NCBI RefSeq assembly: GCF_014855495.1 | Contig: NZ_JACYFJ010000003.1 | Location: forward strand, 310,001-374,000 | Source of the DNA: Euzebyella saccharophila | GTDB lineage: Bacteria > Bacteroidota > Bacteroidia > Flavobacteriales > Flavobacteriaceae | Direction: 5' to 3' | Length of the DNA stretch: 64,000 nt | In this document: piece by piece, positions 18,848 to 27,876 of the stretch | How positions within the stretch are numbered: the stretch's first letter is position 1 | How the letters are laid out: each line of letters starts with the position of its first letter | Notes under the pieces: model-generated | Told to the model about the DNA's origin: nothing | Databases searched by the model: none | The model's input: the letters and a program-made list of their open reading frames with translations, nothing else | Program-made: the position numbers and the translations under genes

Positions 18848-19267
18848 TTAATCCGCTAGAAAACTCTTAATGGCCAGTTCATAGCTTTGAAGTCCAAAGC
18901 CCAAAATAACACCTTTTGCTCCGGGAGATATATAGGATACGTGCCTGTATTCTTCTCGTTTATGCGTATTACTGATATGTACTTCTACCACGGGCGTGGA
19001 TACGGCCTTTACGGCATCGCCCAAACCTACGGAAGTGTGCGTATAAGCCGCCGCATTTAAAATAATACCATCATAGGAAAAACCGGTTTCCTGAATTTTT
19101 CCAATAAGCTCCCCTTCAATATTGGACTGGAAATATTCTAGTTGAACCGCCTTAAATTTAAACTGAAGATCTGCAAAGAAGTCTTCAAAGGTTTTATTAC
19201 CGTAAACTTCCGGCTCCCTTTTACCAAGCAGATTTAGATTGGGACCATTTATAATAATCAATTTCAT
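18848..19267 (-). CDS. aroQ: Type II 3-dehydroquinate dehydratase
   Basis: 139 residues. Converts 3-dehydroquinate to 3-dehydroshikimate in aromatic amino-acid synthesis. The family motifs are intact: NGPNLNLLGKREPEVYG near the N-terminus, FQSNIEGELIGKI, the substrate loop NAAAYTHTSVGLGDA and VEVHISN. Length is slightly shorter than usual (about 145). Its start is 73 bases from the stop of the upstream barrel-protein gene. The aroQ-xerD neighbourhood is common in Flavobacteriaceae. Confidence 0.95.
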   Translation of the reverse strand: MKLIIINGPNLNLLGKREPEVYGNKTFEDFFADLQFKFKAVQLEYFQSNIEGELIGKIQETGFSYDGIILNAAAYTHTSVGLGDAVKAVSTPVVEVHISNTHKREEYRHVSYISPGAKGVILGFGLQSYELAIKSFLAD

Positions 19268-19340
19268 GTATGCGGATTTTACCCTACTAGTAAGGACTTC
19301 TTCAAAAGTAACTTAATAAAGTGAAATGGACTTGCAGGGT

Positions 19341-19928
19341 TTAAAAAAAGTAACTGCCACCAAGAGAAAACACCCCGTTTCTTACCTTGGTAATATCTAG
19401 CACCTTGCCCAATCCAAATCCAAAACGCATTTGGAAATAAATGTTGTCGTTCATGCGGTATCCACCTCCAAAATTAAGACCTACATCCATTTTTTTGGTG
19501 TCCTGGCCTTGTAAATCCTCTTCCCAGTTATCCGTAAGTAAAAAGCCTATCTGAGGGCCAAATTCAACGGCTACCTCCTCAATTATATGAAACTTACCCA
19601 TCAAAGGCAGGGTTAGGTACGTGAGGTTGACGTTAGAAGGGCCAATATCCGCTCCAACCAAGGAAATCAAAAGCTCTGGCTGTAAATACAGATCATCCAT
19701 AAACATAGGAATCTCTGCAATCCCGCCCGCATAAAACCCGAGCCTTTGAGAAACACCGCTTACATCCTCACCCATCCATGTAGCCACATGTAATCCTGCC
19801 TTTCCTCCAATTTTCACATCACCAAACCCACCTCCAGAAGGTCCCGTTCCCTGAAAAACGGTTTGCGCGTTGATAGCGATTGAAAAAAACAGAAAAACTA
19901 AAATAAAGGGGGAGCAATTAACTCTCAT
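19341..19928 (-). CDS. Porin-family outer-membrane protein
   Basis: 195 residues with a signal peptide (LVFLFFSIAINAQ). DVKIGGKAGLHVATWMGEDV, FGPQIGFLLTDNWEEDL and the final SLGGSYFF (terminal Phe) are features of PorT-like/outer-membrane beta-barrel proteins in Bacteroidota. The function of individual members is mostly unknown. Divergent from xerD. Confidence 0.8.
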   Translation of the reverse strand: MRVNCSPFILVFLFFSIAINAQTVFQGTGPSGGGFGDVKIGGKAGLHVATWMGEDVSGVSQRLGFYAGGIAEIPMFMDDLYLQPELLISLVGADIGPSNVNLTYLTLPLMGKFHIIEEVAVEFGPQIGFLLTDNWEEDLQGQDTKKMDVGLNFGGGYRMNDNIYFQMRFGFGLGKVLDITKVRNGVFSLGGSYFF

Positions 19929-20058
19929 AAGAAATGTGTTAATGGTTATCTATCTCAAATATAGAAAACTTTGGAATGTTGCACCCATAAAATAAGCTTC
20001 ATGAAAAGGGAGCTGTAAGCACTCCTCAAATTAAAATCCTGTTTTTTACCTTTACTTA

Positions 20059-20955
20059 ATGAAATGGCAACAAGCGCTTTTGGACTTTAAGCACTATTTG
20101 AAGATAGAGCGGGGCTTATCCAATAATTCCATAAAAAATTACCTATGGGATATGGAAAAGCTGGTTGGGTTTTTAGATAAAAATGAAATAACGGATACCC
20201 CGGTTGGTATAAAAAAAGAGGTTATTCAACAATTTGTTTATGAAATAGCCAAAACCATGAACCCTAGGTCCCAGGCACGGATTATTTCTGGATTAAAAAG
20301 TTTTTTTAATTACCTGGTGTTTGAGGATTATAGGGAAGACAATCCACTAGACCTTATAGAGTCTCCCAAAATAGGGAGAAAACTTCCAGACACCCTTTCG
20401 GAGGAAGAAATTAACGACATTATTGGCGAGATAGATTTGTCCAAAGCCGAAGGCGAACGAAATAGAGCCATGTTAGAAACTCTTTATGGCTGTGGCCTAA
20501 GGGTTACCGAACTAGTGAACCTAAGGATTTCCGACCTTTTCTTTGATGAGGGTTTCATTAAAGTAACCGGAAAGGGAGATAAAGAACGTTTTGTGCCTAT
20601 TAGCGAATACAACCAAAAATATATTACCATTTACCTAAATGAAGTGCGGGTACACCAGAAAGTGCAAAAAGGGTTTGAGGACATACTTTTTCTTAACCGC
20701 AGAGGCAAACAATTGACCCGGGCAATGATTTTTACTATCATTAAAGACCTTTCCATTAAAATAGGATTAAAAAAGAAGATAAGTCCGCATACGTTTAGAC
20801 ATTCCTTTGCGACCCATTTATTGGAAAATGGGGCCGACCTTAGGGCCATACAACAAATGCTGGGGCACGAAAGCATCACAACCACGGAAGTTTATGTACA
20901 TGTAGACCGCACCCATCTTACCGAGGTACTCCATAAATTTCATCCCCGAAGTTAA
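20059..20955 (+). CDS. xerD: Site-specific tyrosine recombinase XerD
   Basis: 298 residues. Resolves chromosome dimers with XerC at dif. The N-terminal SAM-like core-binding domain is residues 5-90. The catalytic domain carries the first Arg in YGCGLRVTELVNL, the Lys near VTGKGDKERFVPI, HTFRHSFATHLL and GHESITTTEVYVHV (the Tyr). The length and position (divergent from the aroQ region) fit the housekeeping XerD rather than a mobile-element integrase. The stop overlaps the convergent gene by 4 bases. Confidence 0.93.
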   Translation: MKWQQALLDFKHYLKIERGLSNNSIKNYLWDMEKLVGFLDKNEITDTPVGIKKEVIQQFVYEIAKTMNPRSQARIISGLKSFFNYLVFEDYREDNPLDLIESPKIGRKLPDTLSEEEINDIIGEIDLSKAEGERNRAMLETLYGCGLRVTELVNLRISDLFFDEGFIKVTGKGDKERFVPISEYNQKYITIYLNEVRVHQKVQKGFEDILFLNRRGKQLTRAMIFTIIKDLSIKIGLKKKISPHTFRHSFATHLLENGADLRAIQQMLGHESITTTEVYVHVDRTHLTEVLHKFHPRS

Positions 20956-21488
20956 AAGCTTAAACGGCCACCCAGGGAAAGTACACTGTTTTTGCCATTA
21001 TTGGTTCTTTGTCCAAAATAAGGAAGTTTGGAGTTGTTCAATTGTTGGTTGGTCTTCACTTCGATCATAAAACCTTCCTTGGCCTCATATCCCATTCCTC
21101 CAATATAGTCCAACCGGGGTTTATATGCCTTATCCAAAAGAAAATCTTGATCTTGAGGGTTTCGGGTATTGCCCATTTTAAAATCATATTCTACACCGGA
21201 AAAAAGATAAAAATTCGTATTAAAATATTGCTTAACCATTATGGGCAATCTAAATCGCTCCTGATGCACATACCTATCATGGTGGCCTTGTACCTCAAAA
21301 GCGGTAGAGTTGGAAATCAGATAGCCCACCCGAAACCATGCATGCCTTTCATTGAATAAAAAATCAGGATAAGCGTGACCATCTAAATACAAACGATCTG
21401 TTAAGAGAGTGTCCTCGTTTTGCCCAAATAACTTCTTCATAGGCATCGCAAACAAAATCAAGATCAAAACCAAGCTACCTACTTTCAT
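20952..21488 (-). CDS. Outer-membrane beta-barrel protein, unknown
   Basis: 178 residues with a signal peptide (LILILFAMPMKKLFGQ) and alternating beta strands ending in GGRLSF, with the terminal Phe expected of an outer-membrane barrel. No family recognised. Tail-to-tail with xerD, overlapping by 4 bases. Confidence 0.7.
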   Translation of the reverse strand: MKVGSLVLILILFAMPMKKLFGQNEDTLLTDRLYLDGHAYPDFLFNERHAWFRVGYLISNSTAFEVQGHHDRYVHQERFRLPIMVKQYFNTNFYLFSGVEYDFKMGNTRNPQDQDFLLDKAYKPRLDYIGGMGYEAKEGFMIEVKTNQQLNNSKLPYFGQRTNNGKNSVLSLGGRLSF

Positions 21489-21581
21489 AAATGGAAATTC
21501 CTTACCACTTTAAAGGTAAGTAGGAATCGCGGCAAAAAAATGGCTTTTGCTTTTATTTAACGATAAAAAGCATCCTATGTA

Positions 21582-22892
21582 TTACTCTTTAAAACGGGAA
21601 TAATCGCGTTGATATGGCCTTATAATCAATCTGGCCTCGCGATCAAAACGAACATAATTATACACCCAGTTCACGAAGACAATCATTCTATTTCTAAAAC
21701 CGATGAGAAAGAACAAGTGTACAAACATCCAAACAAACCAGGCAAAAACACCCTGGAACTTATAATTCTTAAGGTCCACTACGGCTTTATTTCTACCTAC
21801 GGTTGCCATACTTCCCTTATCCTTATAAATAAAAGGCTCCATTTTCTTCCCCTCTAAAAGTCGGACTAAGTTATCTCCAAGATGCCTTCCTTGTTGAATG
21901 GCTGGTTGCGCCATCATAGGATGTCCTCTGGGCGTATCCTCTTTCGCCATACAGGCAATATCACCAATGGCATATATATTTTCATAACCTTGTACTTGGT
22001 TGTACTCATTTACCTGCAAACGATTGCCTGGCTTAAGAATTTCCTGGGCATCCAGTCCTTTTATGGAAACGGCTTTTACCCCTGCGGCCCAAACCAAGGT
22101 GGCGGCCTCAAACTCCAAATCTGTTTTTGTGGTTACCTTTTTGCCATCATAACTAGTAACCCGAGTGTTCTTCCATATTTGTACGCCCAGGCTTTCTAAA
22201 AAATCCTCGGCCTTTTTAGAAGCGTTCTCACTCATTTCCTTTAGTATCCTATCCCCGGACTGAATAAGGTTTATTTGCGCCCTACGGGTATCCAAATCCG
22301 GATAATCCTTGGGCAAGATTCCTTTTTTTATTTCGGCCAAAGCCCCAGCCAATTCAACGCCCGTAGGTCCTCCACCCACTATCACAAAATTCATAAGGGC
22401 ATCACGTTCGTGAAGGTTATCCGTAAGCAGTGCTTGCTCAAAATTCTCCAAAATCATACTCCTCAAATTCAATGATTGAGGAATGGATTTCATGGCCATA
22501 CCGTTTTTTTCAATTTCGGTATTCCCAAAAAAATTGGTCTCAGAGCCTGCTGCAATAACCAAATGGTCATAAGAAAGACTTCCAATATTGGTAATAATTT
22601 TTTGATCGCTTGTTTGAACCTGCTGTATTTCGGCCATCCGAAAGAAAAAATTGGGATAGTCCTGCAGAATTTTTCTTATGGGGTAGGCAATACTGTCCGG
22701 TTCCAGCCCTCCGGTAGATACCTGATATAACAAAGGTTGAAAAGTATGGTAGTTGTTTTTATCCAGAAGTACCACTTGTACCTCTTTGCCGCTCAGCTTT
22801 TTTGCCAAAGCCACGCCCGCAAAACCACCACCTACAATAACTACTCTTGGAAAACTACTTTTGGGGATGTTCAAAGCATCGGTATCGCTCAT
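21582..22892 (-). CDS. Type II NADH:quinone oxidoreductase (NDH-2)
   Basis: 436 residues. Single-subunit, non-proton-pumping dehydrogenase at the inner face of the membrane. The FAD fold VIVGGGFAGVALAKKL is at residues 17-32, the NADH fold VIVGGGPTGVELAGALAEI at about 167-185, YAIGDIACM at about 307 is the FAD-binding GD motif, and a C-terminal hydrophobic helix (FAWFVWMFVHLFFLIGF) anchors it. The length fits the NDH-2 class. Monocistronic; 165 bases separate it from the divergent ECF sigma gene. Confidence 0.9.
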   Translation of the reverse strand: MSDTDALNIPKSSFPRVVIVGGGFAGVALAKKLSGKEVQVVLLDKNNYHTFQPLLYQVSTGGLEPDSIAYPIRKILQDYPNFFFRMAEIQQVQTSDQKIITNIGSLSYDHLVIAAGSETNFFGNTEIEKNGMAMKSIPQSLNLRSMILENFEQALLTDNLHERDALMNFVIVGGGPTGVELAGALAEIKKGILPKDYPDLDTRRAQINLIQSGDRILKEMSENASKKAEDFLESLGVQIWKNTRVTSYDGKKVTTKTDLEFEAATLVWAAGVKAVSIKGLDAQEILKPGNRLQVNEYNQVQGYENIYAIGDIACMAKEDTPRGHPMMAQPAIQQGRHLGDNLVRLLEGKKMEPFIYKDKGSMATVGRNKAVVDLKNYKFQGVFAWFVWMFVHLFFLIGFRNRMIVFVNWVYNYVRFDREARLIIRPYQRDYSRFKE

Positions 22893-23004
22893 AAATTTCT
22901 GTCTATTGCTTCAAAATTAAACATTACAACCTAAGAACATACATTTGATAAAACATAAATGAACATTCGATAATTTGTACAACGATAAATTTCTTATGTT
23001 CGTT

Positions 23005-23030
23005 TGTAACATTGGGCAGTATTGTCATAC
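23005..23030 (+). promoter_or_regulatory. Possible ECF-type promoter upstream of the second sigma gene
   Basis: TGTAACA (23005-23011), then TCATACTA beginning 13 bases later. The same arrangement stands before the other ECF gene at 4581. Motif seen; function inferred. Confidence 0.3.
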
Positions 23031-23057
23031 TAATAAGATAACAACTACCAACAACAC

Positions 23058-23552
23058 GTGACAAAAGAGCTGGAACATCAATTTGTGACAGAACTTGAGA
23101 ACAACCAAAACATTGTTCACAAGGTTTGTACACTTTATACAAATAACCGTGATGCCCATAATGACCTGTTTCAAGAGATTACCATTCAGTTATGGAAAGC
23201 CTATCCAAAATTTAGGGGCGAGTCCAAATTCAGCACATGGATGTATAGAGTTGCCTTGAACACGGCCATTACATTGTATAGAAAATCCAAAAGAAGCATT
23301 AGAACCCAGGATTACGATTCTGTAATTTTTAAGATTAAGGCCGACGAATACGATGCCACGGAAGAGGAACAATTAAAATTGATGTACCAAGCGGTAAAAC
23401 AATTGGGGGATATTGAGAAGGCCTTGGTCTTTCTCTATTTAGAGGACAAAAATTATAGCGAGATAAGTGAAACCCTTGGTATCACAGAAGTGAACGCACG
23501 TGTAAAAATGAACCGAATTAAGAAAAAACTAAGGACGATATTGAATCCTTGA
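23058..23552 (+). CDS. RNA polymerase sigma factor, ECF (sigma-70 family)
   Basis: 164 residues from a GTG at 23058. Region 2 contains NNRDAHNDLFQEITIQLWKAYPKFRGESKFSTWMYRVALNTAITLYRK, and region 4 carries KNYSEISETLGITEVNARVKMNRIKKKL. These are standard ECF features. Followed after 10 bases by a membrane protein that is probably its regulator. This is the second ECF/membrane pair in the window; it is not closely similar to the first in region 4. Confidence 0.92.
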   Translation: MTKELEHQFVTELENNQNIVHKVCTLYTNNRDAHNDLFQEITIQLWKAYPKFRGESKFSTWMYRVALNTAITLYRKSKRSIRTQDYDSVIFKIKADEYDATEEEQLKLMYQAVKQLGDIEKALVFLYLEDKNYSEISETLGITEVNARVKMNRIKKKLRTILNP

Positions 23553-23562
23553 TGGGTATATA

Positions 23563-24201
23563 ATGGACGAACTGGAGCTACTCAAAAAAGACTGGCAGAA
23601 AAAAGGAAGTGATCTTCCAAAACTGTCTTACCAAGACATTGAAAAGATGATCTGGAAAAAATCATCTTCTATAGTAAAATGGATACTGATTATTAGTATT
23701 CTGGAATTTTCCGTTCCACACCTGCTATATTTCTTGCCGGGCATGCAAGACAATATGGATGTCTATGAAAAATTGGGAATCAAAAACCTTTCTACCTGCC
23801 TTTGGGTAGTGGGCTATGGAATTACCTTTTATTTTATTTTTCTTTTCTATAAAAGGTACAGGGAAATTTCAACCTTGGACAATGCCAAGAACCTCATGGA
23901 GAAAATCATACGTACCCGTAAAACGGTAAAGTACTATATTATCTTTGGGCTTAGCTTTTTGTTCCTTACCTGCCTCATGTTCATTGTTGCCATTTATCTA
24001 AACGACCACATTTTGGAGGTGTTTCCCACGGATGATTCCAGTATTTCCGAAGAAAAGTTTAAAAGCGTCATGCTTTGGGCCATGGGCATTTTTAGCATCG
24101 TATTTATTGCTATAATGGGAGGTATTTACTTTTTATTGTATGGATTTCTCCTGAGGAAACTTACCAAAAACTATAAGGAGTTAAAACAATTGGAAGTTTA
24201 G
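23563..24201 (+). CDS. Membrane protein paired with the ECF sigma factor
   Basis: 212 residues. An N-terminal charged part (MDELELLKKDWQKKGSDLPKLSYQDIEKMIWKK) precedes four hydrophobic segments at about 38-58, 75-98, 128-150 and 170-195. The LKKDWQ...Y.DI.KMI..KS pattern is found in Bacteroidota membrane proteins encoded next to ECF genes, so I infer an anti-sigma role. No zinc motif seen. It overlaps the convergent acyltransferase by 4 bases. Confidence 0.7.
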   Translation: MDELELLKKDWQKKGSDLPKLSYQDIEKMIWKKSSSIVKWILIISILEFSVPHLLYFLPGMQDNMDVYEKLGIKNLSTCLWVVGYGITFYFIFLFYKRYREISTLDNAKNLMEKIIRTRKTVKYYIIFGLSFLFLTCLMFIVAIYLNDHILEVFPTDDSSISEEKFKSVMLWAMGIFSIVFIAIMGGIYFLLYGFLLRKLTKNYKELKQLEV

Positions 24202-25013
24202 AATTTAGTCCTGTTGCGATACCTTCTCAATTCATTTTCCTCCTCGTAGGCCAATAACTCTTCCTTAGGAATTACCTTGAGGAAAGAAGGATGTTGCTCA
24301 ATGGCATATTCCAGTTTTTCAATGATGGAATCAAAGGATTCATTCTCGTAATCAATATCCAAAGGTTCTTTAATGACCATGGACTGAAGAATTCCTTTCT
24401 TCTTGACCCTTAGCCCCTTTTTATCAAAAGACCGTCTAAAACCATCAATTACCACAGGCACTACAATAGGCTTGTACTTTTTTATAATGTGTGCCGTTCC
24501 TTTTCTAAGCGGTTTCCATGGAGTAGTCGTTCCTTGGGGAAACGTAATGACCCAACCATCATCCAAGGCTTTTCCAATATTGGAAATATCGCTCATCTTT
24601 ACTTGTCTTTTTACATCCTTTCCTTCTGAGCGCCACGTACGCTCAACACTGATGGAGCCGGCGTAGGCGAAAATTTTGGTTAGCAAGCTTTTTTTCATGG
24701 TTTCCGCTGCCGCCACGTAATACATGTTCAATTTAGGATTCCAGATGTAACCAATATTTTTGATGTTATCTACCCTTCCGCTTAAACTGGCATTGAATAC
24801 ATGGAACATGGCCACCACATCTGCAAAATAGGTCTGGTGGTTACTCACAAAAAGTACATTCCTGTCCGGAAGCTGACGAATGATCTCAGAACCATCTACC
24901 TCCAGCTTATTAAATTGCTTGTACCTATTGTGGGTCATCAACCCTAAAATGCGAATCAACCACTTTTTAAGGTATAAAATATGGCCAAATGGATTTTTTT
25001 TGAATACGCCCAT
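24198..25013 (-). CDS. 1-acyl-sn-glycerol-3-phosphate acyltransferase
   Basis: 271 residues from the ATG at 25013; a TTG at 25022 is an alternative. The acyltransferase motifs are in order: NHQTYFADV (HxxxxD form, NHQTYFAD at about 75), a middle SISVERTWRSEGKDV, and FPQGTTTPWKP (the FPEGT block with Gln for Glu). It acylates lysophosphatidic acid, or a related glycerolipid, at the inner membrane. The Glu-to-Gln change in the third block is worth noting, as the group with FPQGT is common in Bacteroidota. Convergent with the sigma partner gene. Confidence 0.88.
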   Translation of the reverse strand: MGVFKKNPFGHILYLKKWLIRILGLMTHNRYKQFNKLEVDGSEIIRQLPDRNVLFVSNHQTYFADVVAMFHVFNASLSGRVDNIKNIGYIWNPKLNMYYVAAAETMKKSLLTKIFAYAGSISVERTWRSEGKDVKRQVKMSDISNIGKALDDGWVITFPQGTTTPWKPLRKGTAHIIKKYKPIVVPVVIDGFRRSFDKKGLRVKKKGILQSMVIKEPLDIDYENESFDSIIEKLEYAIEQHPSFLKVIPKEELLAYEEENELRRYRNRTKF

Positions 25014-25039
25014 AGAGGCCAAATTTACAAAATAAGGCC

Positions 25040-25684
25040 CTATAAAACCTCGCGAAGCAGCATCCTTATCTCACTGAGCATCATACTGGTGGCTCCCCAA
25101 ACGGTGTAACCATTTAATTTAAAGGCAGGTACATCTACATTTGCTGCATAGGAAGTAGATAGATTTTGCGTAAAAAGAACCTCATCCTTCATGAATTGGG
25201 CCAATTCTACCTCCACCAAAGCTGCCACTTCCGTAGTTTGGGGCACAAAAGGCTTCTTATTATGATAGAGCCCTAAAAACGGAAAAACCTCAAAATTGCT
25301 CGGTGGTATATAGAGCTCACTCAGGGGTCTAATTATTTCAATTTGAGACGGGTGTACCCCTACTTCTTCATGGGTTTCCCTTAGGGCTGTTTCTTGTAAG
25401 TCGCGGTCCCATTTTTCCAGTTTCCCACCGGGGAAACCCACCTGATTGCTATGCACGTCTTTAGGGTGGCTTTTTCGCAAAATAAGTAGAAAACGGGTCT
25501 GCCCTCCGGTATCTGGATAGAATAAAGCCATTACTCCCGCCTTCTTAGGATTTTTACTCTTTAAACGTGCCTTTCGGAGCTCTTCTACCCTAAACTCGGG
25601 CGCCATTTTTAAATGGGACGCTTCCCCTGGTAAATCTAGATTTTTTATTTTTGGAATCCTTACGGAAAACTCAGAAAAATTCAT
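25040..25684 (-). CDS. NUDIX hydrolase, CoA pyrophosphatase-like
   Basis: 214 residues. The full Nudix box GGKLEKWDRDLQETALRETHEEVG is at about residues 90-113 and is preceded by SNQVGFPGG, the extra motif (LLTKR...GQ.aFPGG) seen in CoA diphosphatases. Expected to hydrolyse CoA derivatives to 4'-phosphopantetheine and ADP. The ATG (25682-25684) shares two bases with the ATG of the divergent cyclophilin gene. Confidence 0.88.
   Translation of the reverse strand: MNFSEFSVRIPKIKNLDLPGEASHLKMAPEFRVEELRKARLKSKNPKKAGVMALFYPDTGGQTRFLLILRKSHPKDVHSNQVGFPGGKLEKWDRDLQETALRETHEEVGVHPSQIEIIRPLSELYIPPSNFEVFPFLGLYHNKKPFVPQTTEVAALVEVELAQFMKDEVLFTQNLSTSYAANVDVPAFKLNGYTVWGATSMMLSEIRMLLREVL
25646..25653 (+). 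promoter_or_regulatory. Putative cyclophilin promoter inside the NUDIX gene
   Basis: TATTTTTG matches TAnnTTTG exactly and lies 30 bases before the cyclophilin ATG, within the first codons of the NUDIX gene on the opposite strand. No TTG is found at the usual -33 distance. Confidence 0.35.
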
Positions 25685-26399
25685 GCAGATACAAAGATTC
25701 TATTCCTTTACAATATTACTACTATTTTTAATGGTGTCCTGCGGCGAGACTCCTAAGAAAAAGCAAAATACGGCTGAAGAAACCACGGCCCAAAAAGACT
25801 CCGTTCAGCAGGATAGCGCAGAAAAAAAGAAAAAAGAAAAGGAAAAATTCGTTCTTACCGAAGAGAATGCCATTGATTTCTTCTTTGATTACCAAAAAGG
25901 ACTTACCGAAAATAAAGTAAAAATTACCACTAGCTATGGCAGTTTTACGGTAGAGCTTTATGATAATGTTCCGTACCACAAGGCCAATTTCATCTACCTT
26001 ACGAAGAAGGGCTATTTTAACGGAACCCAGTTTCACCGGGTCGTGAAAAATTTCATCATTCAGGGCGGAAGCTCAGACGACAAGGAAACCGCCAGAAAAC
26101 GAAGGGAAATTGGTAGGTATCTACTTCCACCGGATACCCGAAAGGGCTATAGACACCACCGTGGAACCATAAGTATGCCCAGCAGTGAAATAGACAATCC
26201 GCATATGTTGGCAAGTCCATATGAGTTCTTTATCGTAGTAACAGACCCTGGCTCCTATCATTTAGATGGGGATTTTACTCCCTTTGGGCGCGTTATTTCA
26301 GGGATGGACGTAGTTGATGAAATTAACCACGTAGAAGTAGGAGATGGAGATTGGCCGCATCAAAATGTTTACATAGAAAAAGCGGAAATTGTCAACTAA
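25683..26399 (+). CDS. Cyclophilin-type peptidyl-prolyl isomerase lipoprotein
   Basis: 238 residues with a lipoprotein signal (FTILLLFLMVSC). A charged linker rich in Lys and Glu follows to residue about 55, then the cyclophilin fold: VKITTSYGSFTVELYDNVPYHKANF, FNGTQFHRVVKNFIIQGG and YEFFIVVTD...LDGDFTPFGRVISGMDVVDEI. The catalytic-site Arg, Phe and Gln of the family are in FHRV and IIQGG. It assists folding of proteins in the periplasm. Shares the start region with the divergent NUDIX gene. Confidence 0.92.
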   Translation: MQIQRFYSFTILLLFLMVSCGETPKKKQNTAEETTAQKDSVQQDSAEKKKKEKEKFVLTEENAIDFFFDYQKGLTENKVKITTSYGSFTVELYDNVPYHKANFIYLTKKGYFNGTQFHRVVKNFIIQGGSSDDKETARKRREIGRYLLPPDTRKGYRHHRGTISMPSSEIDNPHMLASPYEFFIVVTDPGSYHLDGDFTPFGRVISGMDVVDEINHVEVGDGDWPHQNVYIEKAEIVN

Positions 26400-26408
26400 A
26401 CCATGGTT

Positions 26409-27032
26409 TCAAGCCTCATTTTCCCTAGTACCGTAAATATTGGGCAAGGTTAGATGAAAACGAACCGCCAGAAGCCTAGCCACAATTACGATCAAAATTG
26501 AGGCTATATAGGCATAAGCCCCATCAAAAGGCAATAAAATAAGTAAAAAATAACTGCTTCCTCCCAAGATACAGGCGGTAGCATAAATTTCCTTTCGTCT
26601 AAAAATCACGGGAATTTCATTGCACAAAATATCCCTGATAACTCCCCCAAAACATGCCGTTATAGTTCCCAAGGCAATACACATTATAGGGGAAAGTTCA
26701 GCTGTAAGTCCTTTTTCAATCCCCAATAAGGTAAACAATCCTATTCCAATGGAATCGAACAACAATAGGGTTTTACGCAAGTGATGCAGGTGTTTAGCGA
26801 ATAAAATCGCGAACAGAACGGTAACCGCAATCACGATCATGTAGATTTCTTCTTGCATCCAAGTAACCGGCGTATTGCCAATAAGAATATCCCTAAGGGT
26901 ACCGCCTCCTACCGAGGTAACAAAGGCGATGATAAAAATCCCGAACAGGTCCAAGCGCTTGTCCATCGCCACTAAAACACCTGATATAGCAAAAGCAATA
27001 ATCCCTAAAATGTCTATGATGAAATATAGCAT
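26409..27032 (-). CDS. TRIC/YadS family cation channel (UPF0126)
   Basis: 207 residues from the ATG at 27032; a TTG at 27059 would extend it by nine residues without homology. Seven hydrophobic segments; the two duplicated halves each carry a GGGxxRD motif (GTLRDILIGNTPV and GVIRDILCNEIPVIF) that marks the UPF0126/TRIC family of trimeric intracellular-type cation (K+) channels. Small inner-membrane protein. Convergent with the cyclophilin gene. Confidence 0.9.
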   Translation of the reverse strand: MLYFIIDILGIIAFAISGVLVAMDKRLDLFGIFIIAFVTSVGGGTLRDILIGNTPVTWMQEEIYMIVIAVTVLFAILFAKHLHHLRKTLLLFDSIGIGLFTLLGIEKGLTAELSPIMCIALGTITACFGGVIRDILCNEIPVIFRRKEIYATACILGGSSYFLLILLPFDGAYAYIASILIVIVARLLAVRFHLTLPNIYGTRENEA

Positions 27033-27125
27033 CCCCTCACTTTTAAAATGGATTGGCAAAAGTATCCTTTACGATTAAAAGCACCAGAAGATTGGCCCTT
27101 TTTTAAGAAAATAAAGGAGGTATAA

Positions 27126-27842
27126 CTACATACTTTGCGTGTAGTAATTGTAATCCTTTATGACCAAATCCACAAAATCTAATGGTTTTAAATCGGTAGA
27201 AATGTGGGTCACCTTTTTAATCTGATTGCTCAGGGAAAGTATTACGTTGTGATCTCCTTTTCTTTTAGAGACATCAAACAATTCTTTAATAGTCTGCATT
27301 TCACGGTCCTTAAAAACGGTAACTTGAGGAAAGGATGGTTTATAATCTTCGGGTAATTCCCTAAGAAGCGTATCGCGCAAAAAAACCTTTTGCTTTTCGC
27401 TAATCACCGTAGTGCCCGCCGCAATATCACCCACTCGCTGACCGTTGCCTCTTATTAAGATGGTTAATACGGCCACTCCCCCGCTGGAGAGCGTAACATC
27501 AAGAATTCTGAGCACCCATCTGATCATGTAACTGGAAAAAGTGGGTTTGGAACCATCCAATTTCACTACCCTGATCTGCATTATTTTTTTACCAATGGAT
27601 TGCCCGTTCATAAGCGTCTCAAAAAGTAAATAATAAAGAAATGCGGGCAGGTTAAGAATCATATAAATGGCCCAAGCATCGTTCATTTCAATGTCTAGGG
27701 AGAGCAAAAGAACTATGGATAGTATGATATAGCAGATAACGATAAACGTATCTATTAAAAAGGCCACCATTCTATCCCCTAGGTGGGCAGCATTCTGGCT
27801 AATGGTTATATTTTGGGCGGTTTCTATTTGAAATTGCTCCAT
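27126..27842 (-). CDS. RDD family membrane protein
   Basis: 238 residues from the ATG at 27842 (MEQFQIETAQNITISQNAAHLGDRMVAFLID); the longer frame to 27914 overlaps the divergent gene and is not used. The RDD motif is GDRMVAFLIDTFIV; three hydrophobic segments follow, with MNGQSIGKKIMQIRVV and the C-terminal RVGDIAAGTTVI typical of RDD proteins. It is divergent from a SpoIIM protein with a gap of only 34 bases, the usual neighbour pair of the DUF58/MoxR cluster. Confidence 0.9.
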   Translation of the reverse strand: MEQFQIETAQNITISQNAAHLGDRMVAFLIDTFIVICYIILSIVLLLSLDIEMNDAWAIYMILNLPAFLYYLLFETLMNGQSIGKKIMQIRVVKLDGSKPTFSSYMIRWVLRILDVTLSSGGVAVLTILIRGNGQRVGDIAAGTTVISEKQKVFLRDTLLRELPEDYKPSFPQVTVFKDREMQTIKELFDVSKRKGDHNVILSLSNQIKKVTHISTDLKPLDFVDLVIKDYNYYTQSM

Positions 27843-27876
27843 AGTTTCGTTTCTTTGGGTAATAACCCCGTTATGC

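Noticed and set aside
20059-20955. Phage or island integrase
   Set aside because: The sequence and length fit housekeeping XerD, next to aroQ, with no att repeats or mobile genes beside it.
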